Assembly: GCA_002005505.1 (NCBI GenBank) | Contig: KV908529.1 | Location: forward strand, 127,315 to 142,314 | Source of the DNA: Botryococcus braunii | Lineage: Eukaryota; Chlorophyta; Trebouxiophyceae | DNA: 15,000 nucleotides | Direction of reading: 5' to 3' | Shown here: in pieces, positions 1-8,460 of the stretch | Position numbering within the stretch: position 1 is the stretch's first letter | Layout of the letters: the number at the start of each line of letters is the position of its first letter | The notes under the pieces: model-generated | Told to the model about the DNA's origin: nothing | The model's input: the letters and a program-made list of their open reading frames with translations, nothing else | Database searches by the model: none | Position numbers and translations under genes: made by a program

Positions 1-1550
1 AATTTTGACGGTTCTGACGGTTTATGTGATGTATCTGACGGTTCTTCTGGGGCATTTGACGCTTTTGATGGTCCCTTTTCGGCAAATGACGGTCCTGACA
101 TTTCTTCTGATGCAGTTGAGGGTTGCCCCAAACTAGATGCACGCTGAGTGGGATTAGGGGCTGCATCCCTTCGAATTCGTTCGTATGGGTAGACATCTGT
201 GACGCCAAATTCGTTGAAGGGAGCGCCGCGGCTTGTTTGTGAGAGGTGTTTGACGAACAACAACTCCTTTCGGAATGAGGTTGTATCGTGGTAGTCATTC
301 GGGTTGAGTCCTAGAATGGCCAGAGTCAGATGCAGATTTCCTTGGGACACGGCATACAACAAGGGGTCAGCCAGGTACGTCGTCGGAAATTTCGAGTTTG
401 GATCGCTGCGGCAACAGAATTCACGACAATTGACGTCCGCCCCAATTTTAATTATATTGTCTATAATGTCTCTAATCTGGACTTGAGTATTTTGCTCGAA
501 TATTCGGCCACTTTCCACCCATCTACTATTCAGTGCATGAATGAAGTTATAAAGCACTGGGTGGGAAACTAGCACGGTTGCAAGACTGTCGACGATCTGA
601 CCTTTGTCCGTATCCAATCGTTGGTAGAAGATGTGGTGCATCACGCTCATCATGGGAGAGGCCGCGTTCAAAATTTTACTGTCATACATCTCCGGAGGAT
701 ATTTGGTGAGTTCTTGCATAAAACTTAAATCCAGAAAAGCTGCGAAGTGCATTGGTGAGGTTGACGCGTTTCCAGCAACCAGACATCTGGTGGGGCTTGC
801 CCCCTTCTTCAAGAGATCTGTAAATGTCGAACGCTCCTGGTCCTCCGGAGGTACTTCAGATAGGAAGACTTGTCCATATACGCCCTTAAGAAAGCACAAG
901 ACCACCGGGAGAACTGGACCTCTACCGCTGACAGCATCTCGGCATGTGGCACCAGCCTCAATAAGCTGTTTTGCGATCTCGAAATTGCCCTGATACAAAG
1001 AATTTTCTAGAGCCCTCGCATAAACGGGGCATCTGGTACATTCGCCTTGCATGTAATACAGTTGTGTGCGCAGAACGAGGGCGTCAATGTGAAAAACGGA
1101 GTGTGCTGGGAACTTTGGAGCTGGATCGACCCTTGGCAATGACGGCCCGGCTCCATCACGAGGCTGGATTTCTTCAGGCGCCTCCAGAGACTTGATATCC
1201 TCAGGCGCCTCACAAAGCTGAATTTTTTCAGGCGCCTGTTGATCAGCCGCCTTCTTGAGGTTGGACAACTCGAGCAGCTGTTTGATAACGTGTACGTAAC
1301 CGTCGGATCGCCCGTTGTACGCGGAGCTTGCTGCGGTCAAAGGGTTATCCTCTTGTTCGTCCCTTACAAATTGGCCGCTAGACGTTTCAAATAGGAAGGA
1401 AAAGGGAATGACTCCAAAGTCCTGATTCTGATAGGGATCCTTGTCGGTCTTTTCATTGATTAGTCGGTACACCTGCACGCAAAGCACATTTGAATAATTG
1501 GCTGAACTGTCCGATTGTGTAAGCTTACCCTTTCTCCAGATATATATATT
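1..1550 (-). CDS. Ankyrin-repeat-like protein, large internal/3' exon, partial (runs off left edge)
   Basis: Seen: one minus-strand frame is open for 516 codons from an in-frame TAG (1553-1551) to the edge of the window, far longer than chance at this base composition. It contains ankyrin-like stretches, for example GNFEIAKQLIEAGAT (about 985-940), FTDLLKKGASPT, a segment with IKIGADVNC (about 450-425), and DPLLYAVSQGNLHLTLAIL (about 375-320). Three 9-residue repeats of the form EAPE(E/D/K)I(Q/K) fall at about 1160-1245. From about 165 to the edge the protein is low-complexity, with recurring PSE/PSD and Ser-Glu pairs. Family knowledge: ankyrin repeats bind proteins; no catalytic domain is visible, so the role is unknown. 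The 5' end of the exon is probably a splice acceptor near 1551 (CTCTAG before AAT). No stop is seen inside the window. Confidence is high that it codes and moderate for the ankyrin label, because the repeats are divergent. Confidence 0.8.
1163..1250 (-). repeat. Three 27-bp in-frame repeats (9-aa EAPExI repeats)
   Basis: The 9-bp palindrome-containing string CAGGCGCCT occurs at 1175, 1202 and 1229, exactly 27 bp apart. On the minus strand this encodes three copies of a 9-residue unit (APEKIQLCE, APEDIKSLE, APEEIQPRD). The spacing is a multiple of three, so the copy number can change without breaking the frame. Confidence 0.85.
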
Positions 1551-2574
1551 CTAGAGGAATTGCTAGTAGCCGTGTGATGACAAATAATACATTATCGTAG
1601 CATGGTTTAAGGAATTTGCGTTGTGCGACCAGAAAGCCGAAAGACATTAAGAGTTCTGCATTGCACAGAGGCAACATAATAAACATACACTTACAGTTGA
1701 ACACAATGTAGCACATTCAAGAATATAAATTCGGTTCAAATGCAATACATAACCAGTCAATCAAACCAAAAGCTTTGCAGCTTGGTAGCTTTGCAGCTGT
1801 GCATTTCATCTCGACAACTCTAAAAACTCCGCAGATTTATCAAGCGCAGTATTATCAGAGTTGCAACTTTGGAGTTTGGCTATGCGTCTCAACTTGACAG
1901 CTCTAGAGCTAGCAGAGGTTTTAAAATAAAAAGCACAGAGCCTGCGTAGCTATAGGATAAAAAAAATTGAACATCAGATGGCCCTATACGGACGTTTATA
2001 TGATTAACATTCATTGTATAAGTAAGATTTTCCTCCTCTACTTCAAAACGACCCCCCCCCCCCCCATGGACATGAATGGGTTGCTTGTCTCGTATGCTGA
2101 ATTGAATGTCTTCAAATGGGCAAGGACCCCGCATCAAAAGAAGGTCCTAATTTCTGGAATAAATTAAAGTGCAGCCCAGTGTCTATAGTAATCAAAACGC
2201 TTTTCGAATGACACTCGTTTGCATCTTTGTCACATCGATTCCAAATGCATATGAGTTTACTTATATGCAGCGTTTTAATATTTATACACTTAAATAGGAC
2301 AAATGTGTATCCCACCTCACACAAACATGTGGAATCCAATTGTACGGCCATTGGTATTACTAGTGAGTAACGGTACTACATCGGCCATACTTTATGAATT
2401 CCAGAAAACGCATGGAAAATAAAATATCGGCAATCGACCGGAACTGACTCACAGAAAAATTAAAACGCGACACCAATACAGCTTCCACCACAGTAAAGAT
2501 AATTCTTCATATATCTATGAACAGAGAGAAACCGCAGGTAATTGCGAGAAATGCCCAGCTTATTATCCGTACCG
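1551..2574. other. Probable intronic or non-coding stretch
   Basis: No convincing exon is visible. On the minus strand a strong splice-donor string (AACT then GTAAGTG) lies at about 1695-1688, about 140 bp upstream of the large ankyrin exon, but no open frame feeding it could be joined to that exon. A 14-base poly-C run sits at 2052-2065. Small reading frames here look random. Confidence 0.4.
2052..2065. repeat. Poly-C mononucleotide run (14 C)
   Basis: Fourteen consecutive C on the plus strand. It is one of three similar poly-C runs in the window; the others are at 8998-9012 and 11669-11685. Confidence 0.95.
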
Positions 2575-2863
2575 CGCAAGCCAAACCCCTGGCAGCTGCC
2601 CAGTGCAAAGTCAAGCTCTTATCTATCGGCGCTTCGGGAGACTTCAGGATGTCGCGACGGAGCTCCTTCAACTTCGATTCCCTTTCCGCTTTGGGCATAA
2701 ACTGAAGGGCGTTCGCGTTAACCTTCGCTGTCAAGTTCAACATGTCCAGCTCGGCATAAACGTCCTTTTCTTTTGGTGACCACCTGGCCACATCACTGGA
2801 TTGCTTATCTCTTGATTCGGAGTGCTTCTCTTTTGATCTGACTGACTTCTTTTTGGGAGCCAT
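2575..2863 (-). CDS. Candidate first exon, Lys-rich N-terminus leading into an ankyrin-like motif
   Basis: Seen: an ATG at 2863-2861 has A at -3 and G at +4, a good eukaryotic start context. The frame begins MAPKKK and has a charged, helix-prone stretch (Lys, Arg, Glu, Ser), then ends with SLTLHWAAARGLACA. The pattern LHWAAARG matches the conserved first helix of an ankyrin repeat. A possible splice donor (GCG then GTACGG) lies at about 2575. The frame stays open to a stop at 2507, but those last residues look like translated intron. Inference: this could be the first exon of the ankyrin-like gene further left, since strand and content agree and both have ankyrin features. The exons that would link them are not identified, so it could also be a separate gene. 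Confidence 0.5.
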
Positions 2864-3433
2864 TTTAACTACTGTCACGGTACAGGCTGTCAAGTCGCAG
2901 GTTTGAGTTGCTGCAGCCGGACTTGGATGAAGGAGGCACTAGAAAGGAGACGTGCGTGTGTCGAAGCCTATAAAGTCAGAGCATATCGATACTTTGAAGG
3001 GATCGCGCTACCTTTAAACAAAATATAGTAAGCTCTATACTTTTCAAAGAAAGTTCTAGGGATCGCTTTATTGGTTTACAGAATTCTTTCGAATGCCTAC
3101 CTGCCAACTGAGTCTTGGTGTGGAGAAAGTGTTGTGATGGTGGCCATAACGGTGTGCATACATCACGCATAACGCCAACACACGTGCTAATTAGAACGTT
3201 GCCATTATAGGTTATATACCAGCTAAATCGAGAGCCGAGGAGTTCTCCGTCAGGAATGTACCTCCTCCCTCGTGAAGCTAGGATTTTCAAGAGCCTTTCA
3301 TTTCGCCTCGGGCTCTGAAACTCCCGGCATCCATCGGGAGGAAGTGCATTCTTCCCAATGTTGAAATAAAAACGGTGAAATAAATGATGTATTTTCTCGG
3401 CTAGTCTGCGCTGCACCACGTGGCTGTAATGTT
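2864..3433. other. Intergenic stretch between candidate first exon and retrotransposon
   Basis: This holds about 570 bp upstream of the candidate ATG at 2863, where its promoter would lie; no clear TATA box is recognised. A minus-strand open frame at 3419-2976 has no ATG start at its beginning and no recognisable domain. The retrotransposon LTR starts at 3434. Confidence 0.35.
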
Positions 3434-4208
3434 AACACGGGTGGAGCGTTGCCCGGCGTATCTGCTGCGGATAAAATTTTTGTTTGGGGGGTGCGAATTT
3501 GGATAAGGGTCGGATCGCCAGATCACCTCGGAGGGGATCAGAAGTTATCCTCAAAGCCAAAAGCACCAAGGGGTACTACAGACAAGGGGTCAGAGGCAAG
3601 CCTCAATAATTTGGGTTGATTGATCAGATCGGATTACAAAGATGGGACTTTCAATGACGCACAAGCCCAGTGCGGAGCTGCCAGTGGTGCAAGCCAGATC
3701 CTCTTCGTCGGGATGGGCGCACGACACTGAAGCAAAAACTGATTTGAATCTGAGGAGGCACCCCTATTTATAGTCCTAGCGAGCCAAACGAGCGTCTCCC
3801 CAATTATGGGTGCGCATAGCGTAATACTATTACGAGAGGCAATAAATTGACAATAAATGCAAAGTATAGCTTCAGGAAACTTCTAATTAATTGATCGGAG
3901 CTGCAGGGAACGTTCGCGAGACTTCTAAAGAAGCTTCCGAGCCGATGTTCGCTCGGAGAGACAAGAGCGTGTGAGAAACTGCCTTATTACGCGTCAAATA
4001 TGGCCTGAAAGTCAAAGCTGTACAACCGAATCGAGATCACCGCGTTCAAACCGAGAACCGCGATCCGGATCCGAGGAATGACAACCGTTAGGTACGGAAA
4101 CTAAAGCTGTACGAAACTGTCACAAACCGTTCGAAATTTGTTCATAAAATAAGAGAAAATAGTCAGTTAAGGCACACAGAACCACAAGGACCCAGGTTCA
4201 CACCACAT
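3434..4208 (-). repeat. 3' LTR (left copy)
   Basis: The 775-bp repeat is 99.7 percent identical to 7313-8087. In element orientation it begins ATGTGGTGTGAACC and ends CCCGTGTT. A TATAAATA string is present on the minus strand at 3772-3765. The plus-strand 10-mer CTGTAATGTT lies directly on both sides (3424-3433 and 4209-4218). Confidence 0.95.
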
Positions 4209-4374
4209 CTGTAATGTTTCCCCCTCCTTAAAATTTGGAGCGGGGTGGGAGACCCGCCGGTCCGCAGTAAAAATAGTACATTGTATGATTTACTCATTGA
4301 GGTAATGCAAATTACTCGCTCTATCCGAGAGTCTTGGTACTTGATTGCCGCTTCATTGAAGAAAGTGGAGGAAG
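4209..4374. other. Retrotransposon 3' untranslated segment
   Basis: This lies between the end of the extension frame and the 3' LTR. It contains the candidate polypurine tract and no coding sequence I can support. Confidence 0.6.
4217..4229 (-). other. Candidate polypurine tract
   Basis: The minus strand reads AAGGAGGGGGAAA just upstream (in element orientation) of the 3' LTR, separated from the repeat border by 8 bases. Such purine tracts prime second-strand synthesis in LTR elements. Confidence 0.6.
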
Positions 4375-4983
4375 CTATCCAGGTTCAAGACTCATTATGG
4401 AATTGGTTTCCTTATTCTCAGCTATAGGAGGAGGCAGTGGTGCTGGTCTTTCCCCCTCCTGTGTCGATGTTGGTTGGTTGGCAAGGACTGCGTTGGCTGT
4501 AGAGGGCCCTTCAGTTTGTAATACGAGCACCTGTCCCGTTTCCGGACCTTGTGTGCCCTGCAATTTCCATGGATCATTCCCTTCACGGCACTCAGACGAT
4601 TTGAGGTGGCTGACCAAAGCCGAGTCAAGGGTCCCATCAGGCTTCAGCCACCGAGCCTTTCTTCTAGGGGCTGAGGGCCCCGTATCTTGGGTCAAAACTT
4701 CCTCCATTGGAGCCATATAGCCATTTGCAGACAAAGTTTGCGCCTCGTTGTGGATGTAATTGTGCTTAATATCCATGCTGTTCTCGCTTTCTCCGGGTAC
4801 GGACTCCGAGGCAACCGCGTTTGTAGATTCATGTTCTACAATTTCCTCCTCTGAAGCTCCTAATTGAGTCCCACTGTCCTTGTCGCCCCTGACTAGCGTA
4901 CTGCCTTTTTCCAGATCCATTGCTTGTAGTACATCTCCATGGGGGCTTTCACCGGCCTCCACGTCCGGTTCGCCTTGTTCCTC
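4375..4983 (-). CDS. In-frame extension after the Gag-protease stop (203 codons)
   Basis: Directly after the TAA at 4986-4984 the same minus-strand frame is open again for 202 codons and ends with TAG at 4377-4375. The sequence is acidic and Ser/Thr-rich at first (EEQGEPDVEAGESPHG), then includes ARWLKPDGTL and a Pro-rich stretch PAPLPPP. I recognise no domain; it contains no reverse transcriptase YxDD or integrase motifs. It could be the former start of pol reached by readthrough of the stop, the remainder left after deletion of pol, or an independent frame, though an ATG suitable to start it lies only well inside. Frame identity with gag-protease favours a former continuous polyprotein or stop readthrough. 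Confidence 0.55.
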   Translation of the reverse strand, partial: EEQGEPDVEAGESPHGDVLQAMDLEKGSTLVRGDKDSGTQLGASEEEIVEHESTNAVASESVPGESENSMDIKHNYIHNEAQTLSANGYMAPMEEVLTQDTGPSAPRRKARWLKPDGTLDSALVSHLKSSECREGNDPWKLQGTQGPETGQVLVLQTEGPSTANAVLANQPTSTQEGERPAPLPPPIAENKETNSIMSLEPG

Positions 4984-7029
4984 TTATAGGTCCTCCTGCT
5001 GTAGGTTGCCTTCTGGCTCTGTCTTGTCCAGAAGGTCCTCTTCTGATTCCACCTCTACCAATTCCGGAAGATCCGTAAGGTCCTCCTCGATACGAACACA
5101 GTAACGAGCCGATGTCTTGTCGTTACCAACATTGATCCCCACTCGGCCCACGAGATAGGGGTCGATTCTGAAGGTCATCTCTTGCTTGGAGAAGCTGATG
5201 TCGGCCTTGGCCTGCGATAGCCAATCAGTGCCCAACAATATATCGTAGGTCGTGGCACCGCTCACATAGACATCGAGGGGGATCTCAAGACCATCCACCC
5301 CAACCGTCAAGCGGCGCAACACTCCCCAAGGGGCAGAAGATTTCCCATCCGCACATAAAAACTTAAGCCGGGAGGGCTCAATCTGGTCCCATAGATTTAA
5401 CCGCCTGGCAACAGCCTGCGACATCATGGTATTGGTAGCTCCTGTGTCAATGACACCATCCTCAAAAACCACGCCGTTGATCAGAACAGGCACACGTGCC
5501 ACCGTAGTGGTCACACCTGCCCGCTGAAGGTTCTGTGTGGGTTGTTTAGCCTCGATAAATTGACGCGCGATCACCTTAGGTCCGTCTTCGCTAGTGCTGC
5601 TAGATAAGGTCACGACTTCCTCCTGCGCTCCAGCGGTACTTTGGTTGCGGGTGCGGCAAGATTTGCTCCTTGATTCCTTGAGTTCGGCTATAACCCTTTC
5701 AAACTCGTCATCACTTACGTGGTTGAGGTACGTTTGTACCGACAATTTCATTGGTAAACTCTTGATTTGGTGAACTGGTTCTGTAGGACCAGTGGTGGTT
5801 GTTGGACGCCGGTATACTACACGGTCAGGCAAAGCTGGCAAGGCTCCTAGATCGATGGGATGCCGAGTCACTGTTGCCCGCCTTTCTGGTAGTGGCGCTG
5901 GAGTTGGTGGGGTAGGTTGTGTAGGTCCAATTACCCGCGTAGGGCGCCGCGCTTCATCGGGTTGGTCATTAGGGGCACCCACTGGGTCCACAGTAGAATC
6001 TTCCCAATTGTTTGGCCTCCTTTTTGACGGTACTGGCTGGGCTTCCGGTGCGCCTTCGGCGGCTCTCTTGCCGTAAGCTTCTGCCACTGCAGTGTAGCCG
6101 TCGGTTGGGGGTTCAGCCTGCTCATGGGGGGTCTCTTGTTCGTCAACAAACTGAGTAAAGTGGGCAGTCACAGCTCCACTCTGTAATTCAGCAAGGTGTA
6201 CCTTCATTCTCTCGAACTCCCGTGCAAGGACAGAAATGTCAGGTTCCTTGGGGTTTTGGTTTGAATTTGGATTGCTTCTGGTTGGCGCCGGCGGTTGGTT
6301 TACCGGAAGGTTCCGGGGTTCTTGCTCTCGGCGGCAGTCCTGGTTGTCCCTAGGCCTAGGGGCCCAACTTCGTTCACGTTCCCGGTCTTGTTGCGGTGGC
6401 AGTTGTAGCAATGGCTGCTGCTGTTGCCTTTTGAAGTTTCCTCCACGCTGGTTGCGGTTATCATTCCATTGCTGGCGCCTGTTTTCTTCCAAAGGGTTAG
6501 GGAAGACAGCTATCCCTACTGGGGCAACCCCAAAGGATTGCTCGTAGTTCGAGGCCAACTTAATGACCTCTGACAACGTCCCAGCAGGAGAAGCCATCAA
6601 AACTCGCTCCCTAAGCGGCGGGATAAGTCCTTTGATAAAAAGCTGTATAATCATTCGTGCAGGCAAAGGGTCTTGCAGGTATCGGATGAGGTTGCGAAGT
6701 CGGTCAGCGTAACTCCTTACTGGTTCTTCCTCTCTTTGAATGCATGCGTCGATCCTCTGAGTGAGTGTATACTCGTCCAAACCAAATCTCTCCAAGAGGG
6801 CATCTTTACATTCCTCCCACGAATGGATCTCAAGCTCATAAGCTCGAAACCATTGATATGCATCCTCCCTGAGTGCATACTTCACCAAGCGAAGGATACG
6901 GTCTTCCGGAGGGTTGGCCACCTCCAAGTACAGCTCAAAACTTTCGATCCAATGAAACGGGTCCTCGTTAGGCCGCCCGTAAAAGCGCTCTAGCTTCACC
7001 TCATTGCGAGGGTTATCAGCGAAGTCCAT
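4984..7029 (-). CDS. Retrotransposon Gag - aspartic protease polyprotein (681 aa)
   Basis: The start ATG at 7029 has the context AAACCATGG. Residues about 15-170 match the retrotransposon Gag (capsid) family: FYGRPNEDPFHWIESF, then the W-F and L..RFG pattern, and LFIKGLIPPLRERV. Residues about 180-300 are rich in Gln, Arg, Asn and Pro with RGG-like character. This probably replaces the zinc knuckle, since no CCHC motif is present. Residues about 515-625 form a retropepsin-like protease: active-site DTGAT at 528-532 (codon for D at 5448-5446) and the C-terminal motif YDILLGTDWL near 595-604. One such domain is half an active enzyme and must dimerise. The protein ends in an acidic tail before TAA at 4986-4984. 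No reverse transcriptase follows. Family knowledge: Gag forms the virus-like particle and protease matures it. I am confident of both domains. Confidence 0.92.
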   Translation of the reverse strand: MDFADNPRNEVKLERFYGRPNEDPFHWIESFELYLEVANPPEDRILRLVKYALREDAYQWFRAYELEIHSWEECKDALLERFGLDEYTLTQRIDACIQREEEPVRSYADRLRNLIRYLQDPLPARMIIQLFIKGLIPPLRERVLMASPAGTLSEVIKLASNYEQSFGVAPVGIAVFPNPLEENRRQQWNDNRNQRGGNFKRQQQQPLLQLPPQQDRERERSWAPRPRDNQDCRREQEPRNLPVNQPPAPTRSNPNSNQNPKEPDISVLAREFERMKVHLAELQSGAVTAHFTQFVDEQETPHEQAEPPTDGYTAVAEAYGKRAAEGAPEAQPVPSKRRPNNWEDSTVDPVGAPNDQPDEARRPTRVIGPTQPTPPTPAPLPERRATVTRHPIDLGALPALPDRVVYRRPTTTTGPTEPVHQIKSLPMKLSVQTYLNHVSDDEFERVIAELKESRSKSCRTRNQSTAGAQEEVVTLSSSTSEDGPKVIARQFIEAKQPTQNLQRAGVTTTVARVPVLINGVVFEDGVIDTGATNTMMSQAVARRLNLWDQIEPSRLKFLCADGKSSAPWGVLRRLTVGVDGLEIPLDVYVSGATTYDILLGTDWLSQAKADISFSKQEMTFRIDPYLVGRVGINVGNDKTSARYCVRIEEDLTDLPELVEVESEEDLLDKTEPEGNLQQEDL

Positions 7030-7294
7030 GGTTTAAAGTGGAGAAAAATCTGCTGATGTGGTATGTGTTGACGGGTGTAAGACGCGTGACGTTAGCCCTT
7101 AATTGGCAATAGTCACAATAATTTGCTTAAGAAGGCAAAGATTGCCGGAGGATAGCCGAAGCCGTCAAAAATTAATGGTGTAACACTAGCCTTTCAGGCG
7201 ATAGTTACAATAAGTTAAATGGAAACGTGACTTCAGCCACGTCAGAAGTTCCGGTTCAGAGAATAGAATAGGGTATCTATGCTTAACCCTAATC
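7030..7294 (-). other. Retrotransposon 5' leader
   Basis: This is untranslated leader between the primer-binding site and the gag ATG. On the plus strand it contains two diverged copies of a block ending in ATAGT(C/T)ACAATAA (about 7095-7121 and 7187-7214). No other gene is seen. It may contain packaging signals, but nothing specific can be shown. Confidence 0.5.
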
Positions 7295-7312
7295 TCCCTG
7301 GACGGCAAGCCA
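7295..7312 (-). other. Candidate primer-binding site
   Basis: Directly after the 5' LTR the minus strand reads TGGCTTGCCGTCCAGGGA. A TGG complementary to the tRNA CCA end, placed immediately at the LTR edge, is the usual form of a primer-binding site. I could not match it with confidence to a specific tRNA 3' end. Confidence 0.5.
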
Positions 7313-8087
7313 AACACGGGTGGAGCGTTGCCCGGCGTATCTGCTGCGGATAAAATTTTTGTTTGGGGGGTGCGAATTTGGATAAGGGTCGGATCGCCAG
7401 ATCACCTCGGAAGGGATCAGAAGTTATCCTCAATGCCAAAAGCACCAAGGGGTACTACAGACAAGGGGTCAGAGGCAAGCCTCAATAATTTGGGTTGATT
7501 GATCAGATCGGATTACAAAGATGGGACTTTCAATGACGCACAAGCCCAGTGCGGAGCTGCCAGTGGTGCAAGCCAGATCCTCTTCGTCGGGATGGGCGCA
7601 CGACACTGAAGCAAAAACTGATTTGAATCTGAGGAGGCACCCCTATTTATAGTCCTAGCGAGCCAAACGAGCGTCTCCCCAATTATGGGTGCGCATAGCG
7701 TAATACTATTACGAGAGGCAATAAATTGACAATAAATGCAAAGTATAGCTTCAGGAAACTTCTAATTAATTGATCGGAGCTGCAGGGAACGTTCGCGAGA
7801 CTTCTAAAGAAGCTTCCGAGCCGATGTTCGCTCGGAGAGACAAGAGCGTGTGAGAAACTGCCTTATTACGCGTCAAATATGGCCTGAAAGTCAAAGCTGT
7901 ACAACCGAATCGAGATCACCGCGTTCAAACCGAGAACCGCGATCCGGATCCGAGGAATGACAACCGTTAGGTACGGAAACTAAAGCTGTACGAAACTGTC
8001 ACAAACCGTTCGAAATTTGTTCATAAAATAAGAGAAAATAGTCAGTTAAGGCACACAGAACCACAAGGACCCAGGTTCACACCACAT
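7313..8087 (-). repeat. 5' LTR (right copy), carrying the element promoter
   Basis: This is the second 775-bp copy, differing from the left LTR at two bases. As the upstream LTR of a minus-strand element it should hold the promoter and transcription start. It borders a 21-bp tandem repeat on the outside (8104 onward). Confidence 0.95.
7644..7651 (-). promoter_or_regulatory. Candidate TATA box in 5' LTR
   Basis: TATAAATA lies on the minus strand, with the same string in the left LTR at 3765-3772. Its position within the LTR, upstream of the leader and gag, is as expected for the U3 promoter of an LTR element. No transcription start can be fixed from sequence. Confidence 0.5.
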
Positions 8088-8103
8088 GGCCTCTCATTTC
8101 CAA

Positions 8104-8192
8104 CCGCCTTAACTCTATATACCACCGCCTTCACTCCATATACCACCGCCTTCACTCCATATACCTTGCCTTAACTCCATATACCCCGCCTT
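8104..8192 (+). repeat. 21-bp tandem repeat, about four and a half copies
   Basis: Units of the form CCGCCTT(A/C)ACTC(C/T)ATATACCA start at 8104, 8125 and 8146. A slightly shortened copy follows at about 8167 and a partial one at 8186. The array begins 17 bp outside the 5' LTR of the retrotransposon. Confidence 0.85.
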
Positions 8193-8271
8193 TTCCTCTG
8201 CTTCCTCCTAGTATCCCCCAACTTCCTGCCCATATCACCCGGCTCAAGGAAAGTAACTTTTTTTCCTTCTT

Positions 8272-8350
8272 TAAAATTTTATCGAGTGGGATTTGAACCC
8301 ATGTCCTCCTCGTCGGCAGTGGTGGCAGCACACTACCCATCCACACTTTC
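8272..8350 (-). other. tRNA-like segment (SINE head or tRNA pseudogene)
   Basis: The minus strand contains GGTTCAAATCC (8299-8289), an almost perfect RNA polymerase III B box. It is flanked by GGG and CCC that close a T-arm with a seven-base loop. About 30 bases upstream, TGGGTAGTGTGC resembles a D-arm/A box. Downstream the strand becomes A-rich (GAAGGAAAAAAAG). No acceptor stem can be paired, so it is not an intact tRNA gene. Likely a tRNA-derived SINE fragment or decayed tRNA. Confidence 0.5.
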
Positions 8351-8460
8351 GGACAAAGGGATACATTGAACCTTGTATATGTACTGCAGAGCCTGCTTCC
8401 TCCCGCTATTGCAGCCAAATGTTCCACAAACAATGTCTTTGTTATGTTAATTAATATTTA

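Larger units (their letters stand above)
3434..8087 (-). mobile_element. Young non-autonomous LTR retrotransposon encoding only Gag and protease
   Basis: Two 775-bp direct repeats (3434-4208 and 7313-8087, constant offset 3879) flank a 3104-bp interior. By reading them side by side I find only two differences: 3533 G against 7412 A, and 3555 A against 7434 T. This means a recent insertion. The coding strand is minus, so the right LTR is the 5' LTR. TGG follows the 5' LTR directly (7312-7310), as in a tRNA primer-binding site, and a purine tract lies near the 3' LTR. The interior codes for Gag and an aspartic protease but has no reverse transcriptase, RNase H or integrase motifs. It resembles Gag-carrying non-autonomous elements (TR-GAG-like) or a pol-deleted derivative of a Ty3/gypsy-type element. 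No matching target-site duplication flanks the whole element. Confidence 0.92.

Noticed and set aside
1525..1716. 63-codon minus-strand frame as upstream exon of the ankyrin gene
   Set aside because: Its frame ends at TAA inside the larger frame, and joining it through the donor at about 1694 to the acceptor at 1551 creates a stop.
2976..3419. 147-codon minus-strand open frame next to the LTR
   Set aside because: It does not begin with ATG, no domain is recognised, and no splice structure links it to a neighbour. Length is compatible with chance.
4880..6547. Plus-strand frames opposite the gag gene
   Set aside because: They are antisense shadows of the minus-strand Gag-protease frame, with Ser/Gly-rich low-complexity translations.
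3434..8087. Composite of two genes with an accidental duplication instead of a retrotransposon
   Set aside because: The constant offset, LTR-edge TGG, purine tract, Gag and DTGAT protease together fit an LTR element.
8272..8350. Functional tRNA gene
   Set aside because: Only the T-arm and a D-arm-like part are recognisable; there is no acceptor stem pairing.
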